DNA of 64,000 bases from Anniella stebbinsi (Eukaryota; Chordata; Lepidosauria; Squamata; Anniellidae): NCBI GenBank assembly GCA_029215795.1, contig JARDYH010000004.1, forward strand, positions 214,188,517 to 214,252,516. Reading direction: 5' to 3'. Shown here in pieces: positions 32,890 through 44,107 of this stretch (position 1 is its first letter; every line of letters starts with the position of its first letter). The notes beneath the pieces were generated by a model. That model worked only from the letters and a program-made list of their open reading frames with translations. It did not search any database and was not told where the DNA came from. Position numbers and translations under genes: made by a program.

Positions 32890-33955
32890 TCTCCACAGCT
32901 GTTTTCCTCCTAGCATAGGTTACTTCTTGTCTGAGACTCAGTGGGAGAAAAACAACTGAGGAGAAGTGGTTATGAGGGGAGGAAGCAGGCAGAAAATGGT
33001 TCAGTAACCTACCTAACTCCTGACAATAAAATTTCATTTGGGACACATCATTTCTAGCAAATAAGTCCACTTCCACCATGCTCACAGCTAGCTTGCCATC
33101 TTGTAATATCTAGGACTGCTACTGGATCTGCTACATTATTTCCTTCTGAGCCACCTAAATCTACTGGGATTTATACCTCCATCATTCTGTCTCTTGGCTG
33201 CCCACACTCCAGTGTTGAAAGTCTGAGGTGTGTGGTCTGCTGTGGCAACAAAGAAGATAGTATCCCAGTTTAATCTGGGACTCTTCTTTTAATTAAAAAA
33301 AATGACAGTGATACACATCATAAGATTGCTAAAGTGTTTGTGACAAAGCATTGAAAAGTATTTATAGCAATAAGACTCCTCTGTTCACAGGATCTCCTCA
33401 GTAGGACTGGGGAAGCATCTAACTATGAACTTGATTTTAGGTGTGTTTGGTTAGGACTTAACCCAATAGAAGGCTCTTCCTAATGTCTACATCCAGTTTA
33501 AAAGAGTATTTATCAAAGTCTGTTTTCCTGGGAAAGTGTTAACCTTGTGAAGAGATGGCATTCATTATCTTTTAAGGAAGGTTGTAGTTTCCAATGATGG
33601 ATGGTTACCCAGAGGATGATGAATTGGGAGCTGGGATTAATGATTCATGAAGATCTCTCTTTGCCATACCACATGAATTCAGTAATGACTTTGAACGTGG
33701 GCTGGTTGGTGCATGCCAAGGAATAAAGTAAGCAATGATAAGTAAGAAAACCTTATCACCCATAAGAGATAATGCTGGCATTGGTAAAACTGCAGACCTG
33801 CCTTCCTAAAGTACAAGTGACCTTCTTGCCAGTCTTGCTAAACTGAACTAAGCAATGGCTAGTTCTGAGCTTTACCCTGGCAACTACTCGAATAGGAGAC
33901 ATTACCATGTGTACTGCCACTCTAAGCTCTTGGAGGAAGGGCAGAATACAAATGT
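32890..33955. other. No gene or clear repeat
   Basis: Unassigned sequence. No family-like open frame. Confidence 0.4.
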
Positions 33956-33957
33956 AG

Positions 33958-34066
33958 CCATGGGCTGTAGCTCAGTGATAGAGCCCATGCTTTGCATACA
34001 GAAGGTCCCAGGTTCAGTCCAGCTGTCTGAAATCCCAGAGAGTCGCTGCTAGTCAGTGTAGTTCAG
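33958..34066 (+). mobile_element. tRNA-derived SINE, 3'-truncated
   Basis: A box TAGCTCAGTGATAG (about 33968-33981) and B box GGTTCAGTCC (about 34011-34020). The body 'ctgaaatcccagagagtcgc' then 'gctagtcagtgta' ends abruptly near 34066. Confidence 0.75.
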
Positions 34067-34069
34067 GAG

Positions 34070-34740
34070 CTTTTCTACACAAGGCATTTATTGTGCCCTC
34101 ATCATTTCGTATTTAGAGTTGTTTCCGGGTTCTTTAGACAACAATGTGACCCTCCAGTTTCACTTCTGTTTGTAAACAGCACTCCTGGCATGGCCTTTTT
34201 GGAGTAGGGAAAATGGGGTATTATTTCTGAAAATGAAAGAAAACACTGTTGCCATGTGTGCATTTGCACTGTTCTCTATAACAGTGCCACCTAGAGATTA
34301 TATAGCAGAAAAGTGGGAGGAAATACTCCTGATGTAGTGCTCGAATAGCAATTCTGTGACAAAACAAAAGTAGATGCAGTGGGATTAACAGCCCCATGTA
34401 GAAAAACCTCAGGAGTGGGGAACAGATTTTATGAGGGGGGACAAATTGCCCTCCCACGCTGGGCCCTCCACAGTCAGGTGACATCAGTGGGCCTATCCAC
34501 ACCCTCTGATGTCATTGCCCCACCTCCGCCCATTTTGGCTTTCTCCATACACTGCAGATAATACTGAGAGAGATGGGCCTATTTTGCTAAAACAACATTT
34601 ATTTAATCCAGTGATGTGTTGGGGCACAAGTGCACCTTACCTATGAGACTGAAACCTCTTTCCTAATTGTTTATAACTCTGTCCAAATACCCCTTTGTTG
34701 TAAAACAATGTAGGAAAAACATAGCAATAAATAAATACTA
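34070..34740. other. No gene; possible foldback pieces
   Basis: The segment 'cttttctacacaaggcattt' near 34070 and 'catgtagaaaaacctcagga' near 34395 may be the inverted ends of a ~340-bp foldback element. I could not match a target duplication. Confidence 0.3.
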
Positions 34741-34741
34741 T

Positions 34742-34872
34742 GAAAATCAACTTCCCTCAACCTGGTGCCCTCCAGATGTTTTTGACTAGCAGCATTCCTG
34801 ACTATTGCCTATGCTGTCTGGGACTGATGGGAGTCGAAGTCGAAAACATCTGGAGGGGCACCAGATTGAGAA
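34742..34872. mobile_element. hAT-type short foldback element, palindromic
   Basis: The arm 'cctggtgccctccagatgtt' then 'tttgactagcagcattcctg' pairs with 'gatgggagtcgaagtcgaaa' 'acatctggaggggcaccaga'. It is the same family as 36697-36826. Confidence 0.7.
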
Positions 34873-35432
34873 AGGCTGAGATAAAGAGGTGTCAGTTACT
34901 CACTGTATTTCTTTATTCATTTGTGTTACTTTTCTCTTACACTAATCAGACGAACGGGATATAATTTTCTTAGACTTGCCCAGATAATCAGAAAAATCAA
35001 AATGAAAAACAAACTATAGATAATCATGAATTTGGAAGATGAGGTTATTACAGATGCCCACTCCAGAGGTTCCCTCCATGCAAATACTCCATGCAAATAC
35101 TCCGCTGACTGTACCCCTCACCTCTGTGTGTTCAACGGAAGTGTAAAAGGCTCTTTCTGATATGTGTACAGTTGCATGCGTGCAGATTTTTCTACATGAT
35201 CAGGAATCCTGAACGTGTGGACTTCCCAATTTGCATAGAAGGATTTATGTTAGTAATTGAAAGGAATGCAATTAAGTATGTATTATTTTTTAAAACAAGA
35301 AAGATAAGGAGAGAATGAAAGTAGAAATTGAAAGCAGGTGTTCTGAATTAAGGTATAAGACACACCTGAATTTAACTCTATTAACTGCATAAAAAAGAAA
35401 GGAAAAAAGCAAAGATTTCTGGGATCTGGGAA

Positions 35433-35568
35433 AAAGCTGTCTGGGGAAGTAAGCTGTCTGGGAAGAAAGCTAGATGAGTAAACTGTGCTGAGAAGTAAGC
35501 TGACTGGGAGAAAGCTGGATGAATAAGCTGGCTGGGTAAGCTGAATGAGAAAAGCTGACTGGGAAAGG
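35433..35568 (+). repeat. Degenerate tandem repeat, unit around AAGCTGNCTGGGA
   Basis: At least seven copies of an 'aagctg-ctggg' unit spaced 13-27 bases apart, such as 'aagctgtctgggaag', 'aagctgactgggaga', 'aagctggctgggt', 'aagctgactgggaaa'. Confidence 0.75.
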
Positions 35569-35579
35569 AACTGCAAGGA

Positions 35580-36690
35580 ACAGGCAAAGCAGTTTATGCT
35601 GTGGAAAGGGCAGAGGAATGCAGAGAAATGTTTGAATATTGTTTTGCTTCATCATTTTGTTATTGGCTGCCAAACGGAAGAAAGAGACTGTGTAAAGTAT
35701 GAAGATAAGTTGATTTCAGTTCTTTAAATGCTTATCTAAACAAGTAAAATACTCATTAAAGAAAAACGTTGTTGTGAGCAGTGATTTATCTAATCTGTGG
35801 GAGGAAGTGCACCTGCTGGAATATCGGACCAGACTCACAGGAGGAAAACAAACAAACTCTATCACCAACAATTTATGCATGTGCCGCCTCTTTTACACTC
35901 TTCCACTGAACGCGTGTGGAGGTGGGGTTAGAACCACTGGGTACTATCCTGCACCCTCTCCCTTGCTGCATTCAATCTATGTGTGGAAACACTGTCTAAA
36001 GAGACATTGCCTTCATGATGCCTGGTCGGGCCTCCCTCAGTTATCGCAGCATCTGAAGTTCAAAACCAGGATTAGCTACTTTCTAGGAAATCCCTTCTCT
36101 GGTTTAACAGCAAACAGGGCCAATATCAGAACAACTGCTGTTCTGATCATAGAGATGCCGTCAGGTTTATCTCGGTACCGGTCTAAACTAAAATAGGTCA
36201 TTATAGACTACCATTGTCTTCCTTTTGCCTTACTTTTACAAAGAACTGCGACTTTAGGCTTTTCCAGGCAAGTTCCCCCCACTCCAAATATTCATGTAGT
36301 TCTTAACTAAGTAATGTGGAATCTAGACATCTTTCCCCAAGGAAGCACTTTCCTTGCATGGAAATTGCATTTATTAGCCAACTGTTAATGGAAGTTATCA
36401 GCAAGCCTCAAGATTTGTTATATAAAAAGCAGAAAGCCTTTAACATGCTTTGGTGAGTTTTAAAAATTAAGTATGTTATTACAGAGGTGAGGTGTGTTGG
36501 GGAGTGAGGAGAGAGAAACTAACCAAAGCAAAAGGCTCAGTGAATTGTTCATAGTTTTTAGGCCAGATGTTCCAGGTTTCTTTGACAATACATTTGCATG
36601 GTGGCCATCATGATGGTAAACCATTATCACACGCTTGTGTTTGGAAGGGTCTCATGTTACGAACAAATGTCAAGGCTGTTTCCAACCCAT
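35580..36690. other. No gene or clear repeat
   Basis: The + open frame 35774-36196 (140 codons) shows no family I recognise. It may contain decayed element-derived coding sequence, but I cannot support that. Confidence 0.35.
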
Positions 36691-36696
36691 CTAACC

Positions 36697-36826
36697 CAGG
36701 GATAGGAAACTTTATGCCCTCCAGATGTTTAGAACTGCAACACCTATAATCCCTTACCATTGGCCATGCTAGTTTATGAAAATTATAGACCGAAACATCT
36801 GGAGGACTCTAGGTTGCCTAACTCTG
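36697..36826. mobile_element. Short hAT-type foldback element, 130 bp, exact target duplication
   Basis: The ends are CAGGGATAGGAAAC and GTTGCCTAACTCTG (inverted with a few changes), flanked by exact 8-bp copies of ATCTAACC (36689-36696 and 36827-36834). The interior arms 'ccctccagatgtttagaact' and 'aaacatctggaggact' are inverted. This is the reference copy for the family, whose fragments also occur at 1495, 4840, 6870, 31980, 34742, 39481, 53401, 54640 and 61370. Confidence 0.92.
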
Positions 36827-36869
36827 ATCTAACCAAATATGCTGTATAGACTGTAATCCAGTGGTGTTC

Positions 36870-37030
36870 AGCTCCATTTTACTGCTTCTTGACATTTTTT
36901 ACTGTAGTTGGAAGTGTTTTTAATGCTGTGTTTTAATAGTGTGTTTTTCTTATTGTATTTTAATACTGCGGACCACTGAAATATTTTATTATATTCAGTG
37001 GCATATAAATGTCACAAATAAATAAATACT
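36870..37030 (+). mobile_element. L2-group LINE 3' tail
   Basis: A T-rich 3' UTR: 'taatgctgtgttttaatagt', 'gtattttaatactgcggacc', 'ggcatataaatgtcacaaat', ending 'aaataaat'. Confidence 0.5.
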
Positions 37031-37084
37031 GAAGGGCTATCATGTACAAGTAGAAGCAGATCTAGTATCTGTCGTTTCAGAGAG

Positions 37085-37330
37085 CAGGACTAGAACCAGT
37101 GGGTGGAAATTGCAGAGAAGCAGGTTTCTGCTAAATTTTAAGAGACACATACTACCAGTAAGAGCTGTTCGACAGTGGAACAGTCTGCCTCAGGAGGTGG
37201 TGGGCTCTCCTTCCCTGGAGGTATTTAAGCAGAGGCTGGACAGTTGCATCCTGCATTACAGATCCTGCATTGAAAAGGGGGTTGGGCTAGATGATCTCCA
37301 GGGTCCCTTCTAACTCTATGATTCTATGAA
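37085..37330 (+). mobile_element. CR1 LINE 3' end, 5'-truncated
   Basis: The + frame 37110-37313 encodes the last ~67 residues of a CR1 reverse transcriptase, with V-R-Q-W-N-S-L-P-Q-E-V-V-G-S-P-S-L at about residues 20-36. A short 3' UTR follows ('gttgggctagatgatctcca', 'gggtcccttctaactctatg') and it ends in the CR1 terminal repeat 'attctatgaa'. It is good evidence for an amniote CR1. Confidence 0.85.
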
Positions 37331-37334
37331 GTCT

Positions 37335-38750
37335 TGCAGGAACTCTGTTTTTACTAGAATCCCAAGGTCCACCTCCAAGAGTCATGTGCCAAACCGTGGC
37401 TCAGAGAGGGGGCACATGCTTATAGTACAAACATGCTTGCAGCATGTTTACTTAGAAGTCATAATAAATGCGTTTACAATTGTAGTCTTCGGAAGCACAT
37501 GCTGAGCTTGTAGTCCTTTCACTCAATCCAACTCCTGTTTTATTTTTTCTCAGGATGTCTTTGTTTCAGCAGCCCAATTTAGGGGGAGAGCAGCTTTCCT
37601 TTTGGATGTTACTGTTAAAAAATTAGGATTCACAAACCCTTGTCGATCTACAGCAAATCACCCAGGGATCATGATCTAATTCTGCTCAGCCCCTCTAGGC
37701 AAGTCAGTTTTTGTACTCTGAAGAAAATAAGGAAGAGATTCAGTTAATGTTATGTCCCTCAGCAATGGACTTCCCAATCCAGTGGACTGTGTCAGCTCTG
37801 GGCATAAGACAGCTGAGTGTAGGCTGAACTCCTGCTGGAGCATACAACAGAGGTGTAGGAAGGTCAATCAGGATACAGAGTTGATGGCAACCTAGTGTCG
37901 AGACCTCCTTTCAAGAGTACGTGGAGTCCATTTGGTCACCTTAAGTTTTATTAGAAAACAATGATCTCAGACTTTGAATTCTGTTCAGAAATTGCTACAT
38001 CATTATACATTGAAAAATCACTGTCCTTCATTTCTTTGGCACATAATTTACAAATAGAAAAAAGTGGTCATGCGAAGGTTCTTGATGGTTGCATGCAAAT
38101 AATTCCCAATACAAGAGTGACTCTCCCAGTCTGGATGGGCAAGTTTTGTACAAAACGAGAAATGGGTTTGTTTGTTTTTAAATCCAGTTTTGCTGGGTCA
38201 CACGGAAGGTTTTAACTGGAAGAAAAGGTTTTAGACATTCAGATTTGTAAAGGGATTTTGTAAACCTGTAGTAAAGAGTAAACTTACTGACTAGGAATGA
38301 GGAAATCAGCAAAAGTCAAGCAGCTTGAGGTTCTCCAAGTTCCACCTTGAAGCCTGGTCCAACTCATGTCTGTATCCACTTGCAAACTTTTTCTTACCAT
38401 TTCGGATGAAAAAGTACTTGGGTATGTATTTGGCTGCATACTTGAGTGCCATCTTCCCCCATTGATTAAAGCATATTTGTACACACTTTTTTAAAAGGGC
38501 ACATTTTTCATGTGTATTTTTCTAATGTACACATTCCCTCCATGAACAGCACTGCAAGTTCAGGAATGTATGAGCTTTCACTGCCGATTGCACTCGGGTT
38601 TGGGAGTTGGGAATGGGGTAAATTTTAGTCATAAACAAACTGAAACACATTTCTCATACATCCCTATTATCGACCCCCTAATTCCTAGACAAAATATTGT
38701 TTTTTTCCACCCGCTGTGCTCCTGTCTCACAAGACACAGAAAGTTCTGGG
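37335..38750. other. No gene or clear repeat, 1.4 kb
   Basis: No supported coding sequence and few recognisable repeats. Possible unique intron or intergenic sequence. Confidence 0.4.
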
Positions 38751-38754
38751 CACA

Positions 38755-39370
38755 TGATGGCCCCGTCTTGACGGAGGCATGTTGGCACCGGGATGCCTTG
38801 GGCCCTCGCACTCCTTCCTGGCATCTGCACGGGTGGAGCACAAGTGCGGAGTTGCCGCTGCCAGGGAGAGGAACAGGGAAGCCAGAGGGGAGGAAGGGAG
38901 GGACGTGAACCGGCTCACATCCCTCTGGCTGCCTTGTTCCTCTCCCCTCCCTGGTGCTCAGTGTGGCAGCGCCAATTCCATACTCGGGAGGAACGGAACA
39001 GCCAGAGGGAGGTCAGAGGGAGGTGAGCTGGTTTGGCCGCCATGCGTCCCTCTGTTCCTCCCCCTCCAGCTGCTCTGTTCCTTCCCCTGTTTGTATAAAA
39101 ACTGGGGGGAAGGAACCGGGCGGCCAGAGGGAGAGGAAGAGAGGGACGCACGGTGCTCAAACTGGCCCTCCTCCAGCCGATGACGACCAATCAGCTGTCA
39201 CCATCGGCTGTACAGGCTCCACAGGAAAAGAAAAGTGGGGGTAAGTGCCCAACTTTTTTACAGCGGAGTTTAGGGGGTTTGGCCCTGGATGACTTCGGAG
39301 TGGCGGCTGCGTCATGTGCATCACCTGCCGCCACTCCGAAGCCACCGCGAGGAAAAGCTCCCGTCTAGAG
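38755..39370. repeat. GC- and CpG-rich segment with alternating inverted motifs
   Basis: A motif of the form 'gccagagggaggaagggagg' and its inverse 'ccctctggctgccttgttcc' alternates at least three times between 38870 and 39150. The right end has a strong local hairpin: 'ggatgacttcggagtggcgg' against 'ccgccactccgaagccaccg' (about 39286-39350). A TATA-like 'gtataaaaact' lies near 39091. It is more likely a foldback element than a promoter, since its right part is related to 56840-57118. Confidence 0.5.
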
Positions 39371-39480
39371 GTACCCGATGAGTAACTAACAAATTTAAAC
39401 AGCATTTTTCTGGGTCTATTTGACCCCTAGCTCCTTATGTGCATTCCCCCGCCCCAGTTTTCTCAGCCATTCCAATGGGG

Positions 39481-39617
39481 CAGGGATGGGGAATGTGGGG
39501 CCCTCCAGATGTTGTCAGACTACAATTCCTATCATCCCTCACTACTAGATATGTTGGTGGGGCTGGTGGGAGTTGTGGTCCAGCAACATAGGGTGTGCCA
39601 CACGTTCCCCACCTCTG
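39481..39617. mobile_element. Short hAT-type foldback element
   Basis: The ends 'cagggatggggaatgtgg' and 'cacgttccccacctctg' are inverted. The centre 'cctccagatgttgtcagact' 'acaattcctatcatccc' pairs with 'ggtgggagttgtggtccagc'. The flanking 8-mers do not match. Confidence 0.75.
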
Positions 39618-39749
39618 CACTAAAGATATGTAACAGATCCAACCCTGCACTTCTTTCTGGAAAACCCTCTGAACAAAGGCTATGTCCAGACTGTGATAGA
39701 CCCCCAAACGTACATATCTACACATTCCTGGCTGACTCAGCATTTTGTT

Positions 39750-40325
39750 TATATTTTATTATTATTACATTTCTGCACCGCCTTTTTTCCTCTTGCAAGG
39801 AACCCAATGCAGCTTACACAGTCTTCCTCCTTTCCATTTTATCCTCACAACAACCCTGTGAGGTAGGTTACATTAAGAGTCAGTGACTGGCTCAAAGTCA
39901 CCCAGTGAGCTTCATGGCCCGAGTGTAAGCTGACCAGATAAAATCCAGGTCAGGGCTCATGTAACTTTAACAGTTGTAGAAAAAAGGGAATTTCAGCCAG
40001 TGTCATTTGCATGCAATTAGTTCCTGGTGAAATTCCCTCTTCATCACAACAGTTAAAGTTGCAGGCACTATACTAGAGTGACCATATACAAAAGAAGGCA
40101 GGGCCCCTGCAACTTTAACTGTTGTGATGAAGAGGGAATTTCACCAGGAACTAATTGCATATAAATGACACTGGCTGAAATTCCCTTTCCTCTACAACTG
40201 TTAAAGTTACATGAGCCCTGACCTGGATTTTATCTGGTCACCCTACCAGTGGGAACCAAAACCCGGAACTGCAGAGTCCCAGTCCAATACTCTAACCACT
40301 ACACCACCACATTGACCCTCTACAC
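39750..40325 (-). mobile_element. Sauria-type SINE, inverted, split by a foldback element
   Basis: The minus-strand SINE tail and body occupy 39750-39925 ('ccttttttcctcttgcaagg', 'cattttatcctcacaacaac', 'cctgtgaggtaggttac', 'ctcaaagtcacccagtgagc'). The tRNA head lies at 40246-40325 ('ccagtccaatactctaacca' 'ctacaccacc'). The two parts rejoin in register if 39926-40245 is removed, so the foldback element inserted after the SINE. Confidence 0.75.
39926..40245. mobile_element. Fourfold foldback element, 320 bp, inside a SINE
   Basis: The ends are TAAGCTGACCAGAT and ATCTGGTCACCCTA. The inner arms 'cttcatcacaacagttaaag' and 'ctttaactgttgtgatgaag' are inverted, with 'tagagtgaccatata' between them. 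Flanks CCCGAGTG and CCAGTGGG can be aligned only with a shift, so the target duplication has decayed or the ends have shifted. Confidence 0.82.
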
Positions 40326-40329
40326 CACA

Positions 40330-40860
40330 CTGGCACTCTTAGTAGGCACTGTTGAAATCACCTGTTGTCCTCCCAGGTTATTGATTAGTCAGTTTGAATT
40401 TTCGCTCTCTAGTAGCTGCCCAGCCCCTGTACAGGAAACTTGCCTAGTCTTTGGGTCATTAGCAAAGAGTCAAGGTAAGACTCTTTTGTACTATAAAGTC
40501 CCAGGTCAGTGGGCTTTATCCCTCTCCCCTCCCCCAACCACCTGCAAGGTACTTTGGTGACTTACTCTTAGACTCCTGATATGTGAGTGTAATAGCAGCA
40601 CAGTCCAAACAAACACGTACAGAATTTTGCTAAGCTGGCAAGTCAGCTCTCTGTTATTGTTTTTCAGGGCGCACAACCTTTTTCCATGTTCGGTCTCTGA
40701 GTTGAAATAGACAGCTGCGTTAGAAAGATTCTGAGGATTTGGAGTTTCAGCAGGTTTTCACTGAGTTGCTGGGTAGACTCATTCAAACCACCGAACAATG
40801 GCTTCTTGGATGTGGTTTCGGATTGCTGTTTCTAATGAACGGAGCCAATTATTGAGATTG
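40330..40860. other. No gene or clear repeat
   Basis: Unassigned sequence with no supported coding region. Confidence 0.4.
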
Positions 40861-40862
40861 TC

Positions 40863-41432
40863 CTGTGCTGCTCATTGCCGCTACCCATGGCTGTGGTAGT
40901 GGGAACAAAGTGACTGTGAAGAAGCAGGAGGCCATTGATGAGGTTGGCAGCAAGAGACAGAGAATATATTTTGTTTTTATTCTCTTCCAAGTCAATAAAT
41001 GTGATTTGTGATCTGCTGCATACTCTTTGGTCTCAAACTCCCCCCCCCCCCTTGTACCTTGAGCTCACAACCTCTGTGTCATTCTTGATTTCCTACTGAG
41101 CCAATTTGTCTGTTGGAAAGTGGATTTAAGAATACTGTGTTCTCTCGCATGCACTAACTCTCGCTCTCTCCCTTTAATTTTGAGAGAGCTGGATTTTATC
41201 GTTGTTTTTATTTTAAAGAAGGAAGCGGTTTGCAGAGTTTGTACTGTGCTCATTGCCACTGACCGATAGCTGCAGGAGTAGGAACACAATGAAAGGAGCA
41301 AAGAATTAGGAAACCATTGATGAGGAAGGCAGCAAGAGAGGGAGAGAGATGTTTTATTTAATTCTCCTGCAAGTCAATAATTGTAGCTTATTTCTGCTGC
41401 AAGCTGTCTGGTCTCAGCTCACACACACACAC
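40863..41432 (+). repeat. Two diverged direct copies of a ~185-bp unit, 383 bp apart
   Basis: Copy one (40863-41040) has 'gctgctcattgccgctaccc', 'gaggccattgatgaggttgg' 'cagcaagaga', 'ccaagtcaataaatgtgatt' and ends at 'ggtctcaaactc' before a 12-base C run. Copy two (41246-41425) has 'gtgctcattgccactgaccg', 'gaaaccattgatgaggaagg' 'cagcaagaga', 'gcaagtcaataattgtagct' and ends at 'ggtctcagctc' before an AC microsatellite. Confidence 0.75.
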
Positions 41433-41434
41433 AC

Positions 41435-42540
41435 ACACATACACCCCGGTTCCTAATTAAGTTGCCCACACTGTCCTAATGGTTTGCTTGCAAAACTAGA
41501 ATAAATTGGTCAAAATGCTAGAAATAGCAGAAAGAATTGTGCAAAATAAGAGGAAATTGTGCAATTTAGCTTAACGTCCATAATTTATAACCATCGCAGA
41601 ACTTAAAACTTTTCCATCACTCAACTTTTTTAAAAAAAATCATGAAGAACCCACAGCGACGTTTAGTTTAGGGGGACCAAGAGAGCCTTGGATTATTCAT
41701 CAGAAATCTGCAGACAAACAGCTGTAGTGCAGCACTGGTCGGACACATTAGAAATCCCCATTGCACGCCAAATTCCACTTTGTGTAGGATAAGGTAGCCT
41801 CCCTCATACATATGGTGCCCTCTTGTATGCAGATCCTGTTTTCTCCCCTTAGGCCCAGCAGCTTAATGTGTTTGTGAAGATGAAGGTGGATGTCCCAGTA
41901 GGAGGGAAGGGTGAGGGGAGTCTTGGGAAAAGAGGAGCAGAATTTCACCAATTGCCAGCATGTTGTCAAGTGTGAGTGGTGCTGGAATAGGCCTTCCATG
42001 ATGGGTGACAGCCAATATGCCTTCCAGATAGGAGAAGTAGCAGCCATACTACACGGCTTGTGTAGTTGGTGTATTTAACGCAGGCCCCATTCCCCCAACC
42101 ACTGGAACATGGCCTTTGAGGGCTTCTCCAAAATGGAACTTGACCCTCGGGCATAAAGACGTTTTACATCCCTGATTTAAAGGTTAGATGTGAATCAGGC
42201 AATGGGAGAGAGAATATGGCATAGATCTTGAATTTCCTTCCGCTGGTTTGTGGAAGAAACACTTTTAGGCTCCAAGCCTATGAGTGTGGAAGTCAGGCGG
42301 CTGGTGCAATTCTGGCTGATGAAGGCAGAGAGGCCAAAGAGGAAACCTCTGAAATGCCTGTTACCTGATCAGTTCCTTCTGGGTGTAAAATCCAGAGCTG
42401 AAGGGTTTTCTCCTGGTTCATACTTTATGTGACATTCTTGTTTCTGCTGGCCTCATCTTAAACCTCATGCATCTTTTCTTCACATGTTAAACAGCACATG
42501 TTAAACAGTGGTACATAAGTCTACAAAGATCACTGTGGCT
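41435..42540. other. No gene recognised
   Basis: The minus frame 41748-42047 (99 codons) resembles nothing I know. No repeat family is recognised in the stretch. Confidence 0.35.
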
Positions 42541-42548
42541 GTGGCATT

Positions 42549-42571
42549 GGAATGAATGAATGAATGAATAG
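42549..42571. repeat. (GAAT)n microsatellite
   Basis: Five GAAT units, closely followed by a C run at about 42574-42583. Confidence 0.85.
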
Positions 42572-42610
42572 GACCCCCCCCCCAGACCTTCTCGAAGATA
42601 CACACAATGG

Positions 42611-42691
42611 GAGATTAGTATTGAGATATGCAATTAGTATTGCAATTGAGATTAGTATTGAGATTATGTATGCAAACCTGCATACATAATC
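42611..42691. repeat. Tandem GAGATTAGTATT units ending in a perfect 13-bp hairpin
   Basis: 'gagattagtattgagat' occurs at 42611 and again at about 42648, with 'caattagtatt' between. Bases 42662-42674 (GATTATGTATGCA) are the exact reverse complement of 42679-42691, with loop AACC. Confidence 0.85.
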
Positions 42692-42694
42692 CCC

Positions 42695-44105
42695 TGTTCA
42701 AATGTGAAATCCAACACACAATTTGCAGGCAGGATCTAGGCAGGGTAACTCAATCCCCCATCACTTACATACTCGACAGTGTTTCCATGGTGGGGATGCT
42801 CCCTAAATCCACACAATCTTTTAGAACGGCAATCTTTGGTGAACTACACAATCAAACATAATAATTCGGAAAACACCTTTTTGTCAGAACTATTCTCTGT
42901 TTTCAACCATCACTTAGTGCAGTCTTGTATTTAAGAGGCACTGCCTTTTGATGAACCTCTAAGCCCAGGTATTAAACAAGATGGTTCAGGTATGCAGACG
43001 AGCAGCCATAACTGGGTATTATGCAAAAAAAAAAAAAAGTCCTGCGATTTGGCCCCGCTCCTGCCTGGAGGAAGGAGTGCCCAGAACTGCAAACATAAGA
43101 ACAACTCTTCCTATGTCTGCAGCTCGGGCGCAACAAATAACTCTTCATCGAGGTATTGTTTGATCTAACTACCATATGTACTTCTAAGACCTCTTTCCTT
43201 TCACCTTGGGAAGAGGAATAAATCTGTTTGCAGTGTTAGGTGACGACAGGCTTAGGTGTTGGCAAGCAGTAGTACATGCCTTGCAAAAGGAAAGACAGTA
43301 CTTTTAACACATGCTGTAGCTTTGAGAAGTAAAAGTGCAGATTTTTTAAAAAAAAAATAAGCTGTGTGTGTGTTTCTTTTCCTGTTGAGGCACTAGAAAT
43401 TGGAGTTGATGGAGCTTTTCTTGTGGTTTACGTCATTTCTTTGTTACTCTCTGGCCTGTTTCCAGAATTCGATGCGAGACTAGATCTTTAAAAAATCCAC
43501 CTGAGTGGTTTTGACTGTTGTCCTAGCAGACATCTGTGCATGGCCTGTCTCCTGAGAAATATCGGTAAATCCTATCAGGGATGTTCCTTGCTGTGTTGCG
43601 AAAGCTCCCATTTTCGTTTCCCCTCATGTAATAACTGCCCTGCGAAGGCTTGACTGAAATATGCAACACATGAAATGGTCAGAGTAAAGTCACCTGATAG
43701 AAAAGCAACCCCATCACAAAGGAATGTGAGAATCGGGCCTCACTAACCACTATAATTGCATGGGGTGGGCGGAAGGTCTCCCCCCACCAAGCTCCTGTAG
43801 TAGGATTTCTGAGGGCCAAAACAGCGAAATGTGGGAGATTTGTAATACGATCTACTGCCATTTAAATTTTTTAACTTAAAAGTACTTGCAATGGAGAGGT
43901 TACACATTGGATCTGTTTAGCCTCATGCTGTTTTCCTGATCTAAACCAGCCCCTCAAAAGGTTCTCCCAGCTCCACAGAGCAAACCCCCAAAACCCTATA
44001 TATGTACCACTATAGGACTAATAGCAGCTTGGGGGGGGGAGGGGGTTGATCAGGCAAATGGTGTGCAGGTGGGGTGTGTATGAAATCCTCCCACAACACT
44101 GCTGC
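42695..44105. other. No gene or clear repeat
   Basis: Holds an A run near 43024-43038, but I see no coding region or recognised repeat. A G-rich tract lies near 44032-44045. Confidence 0.4.
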
Positions 44106-44107
44106 TG

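Noticed and set aside
35774..36196. 140-codon + frame as a gene
   Set aside because: No recognisable domain, no splice or start context worth noting, no sign of constraint that I can assess.
38779..39244. Overlapping 134- and 96-codon frames in the GC-rich block as genes
   Set aside because: High GC content lowers stop-codon frequency in all frames, and open frames occur on both strands at once. The block is repeat-like.
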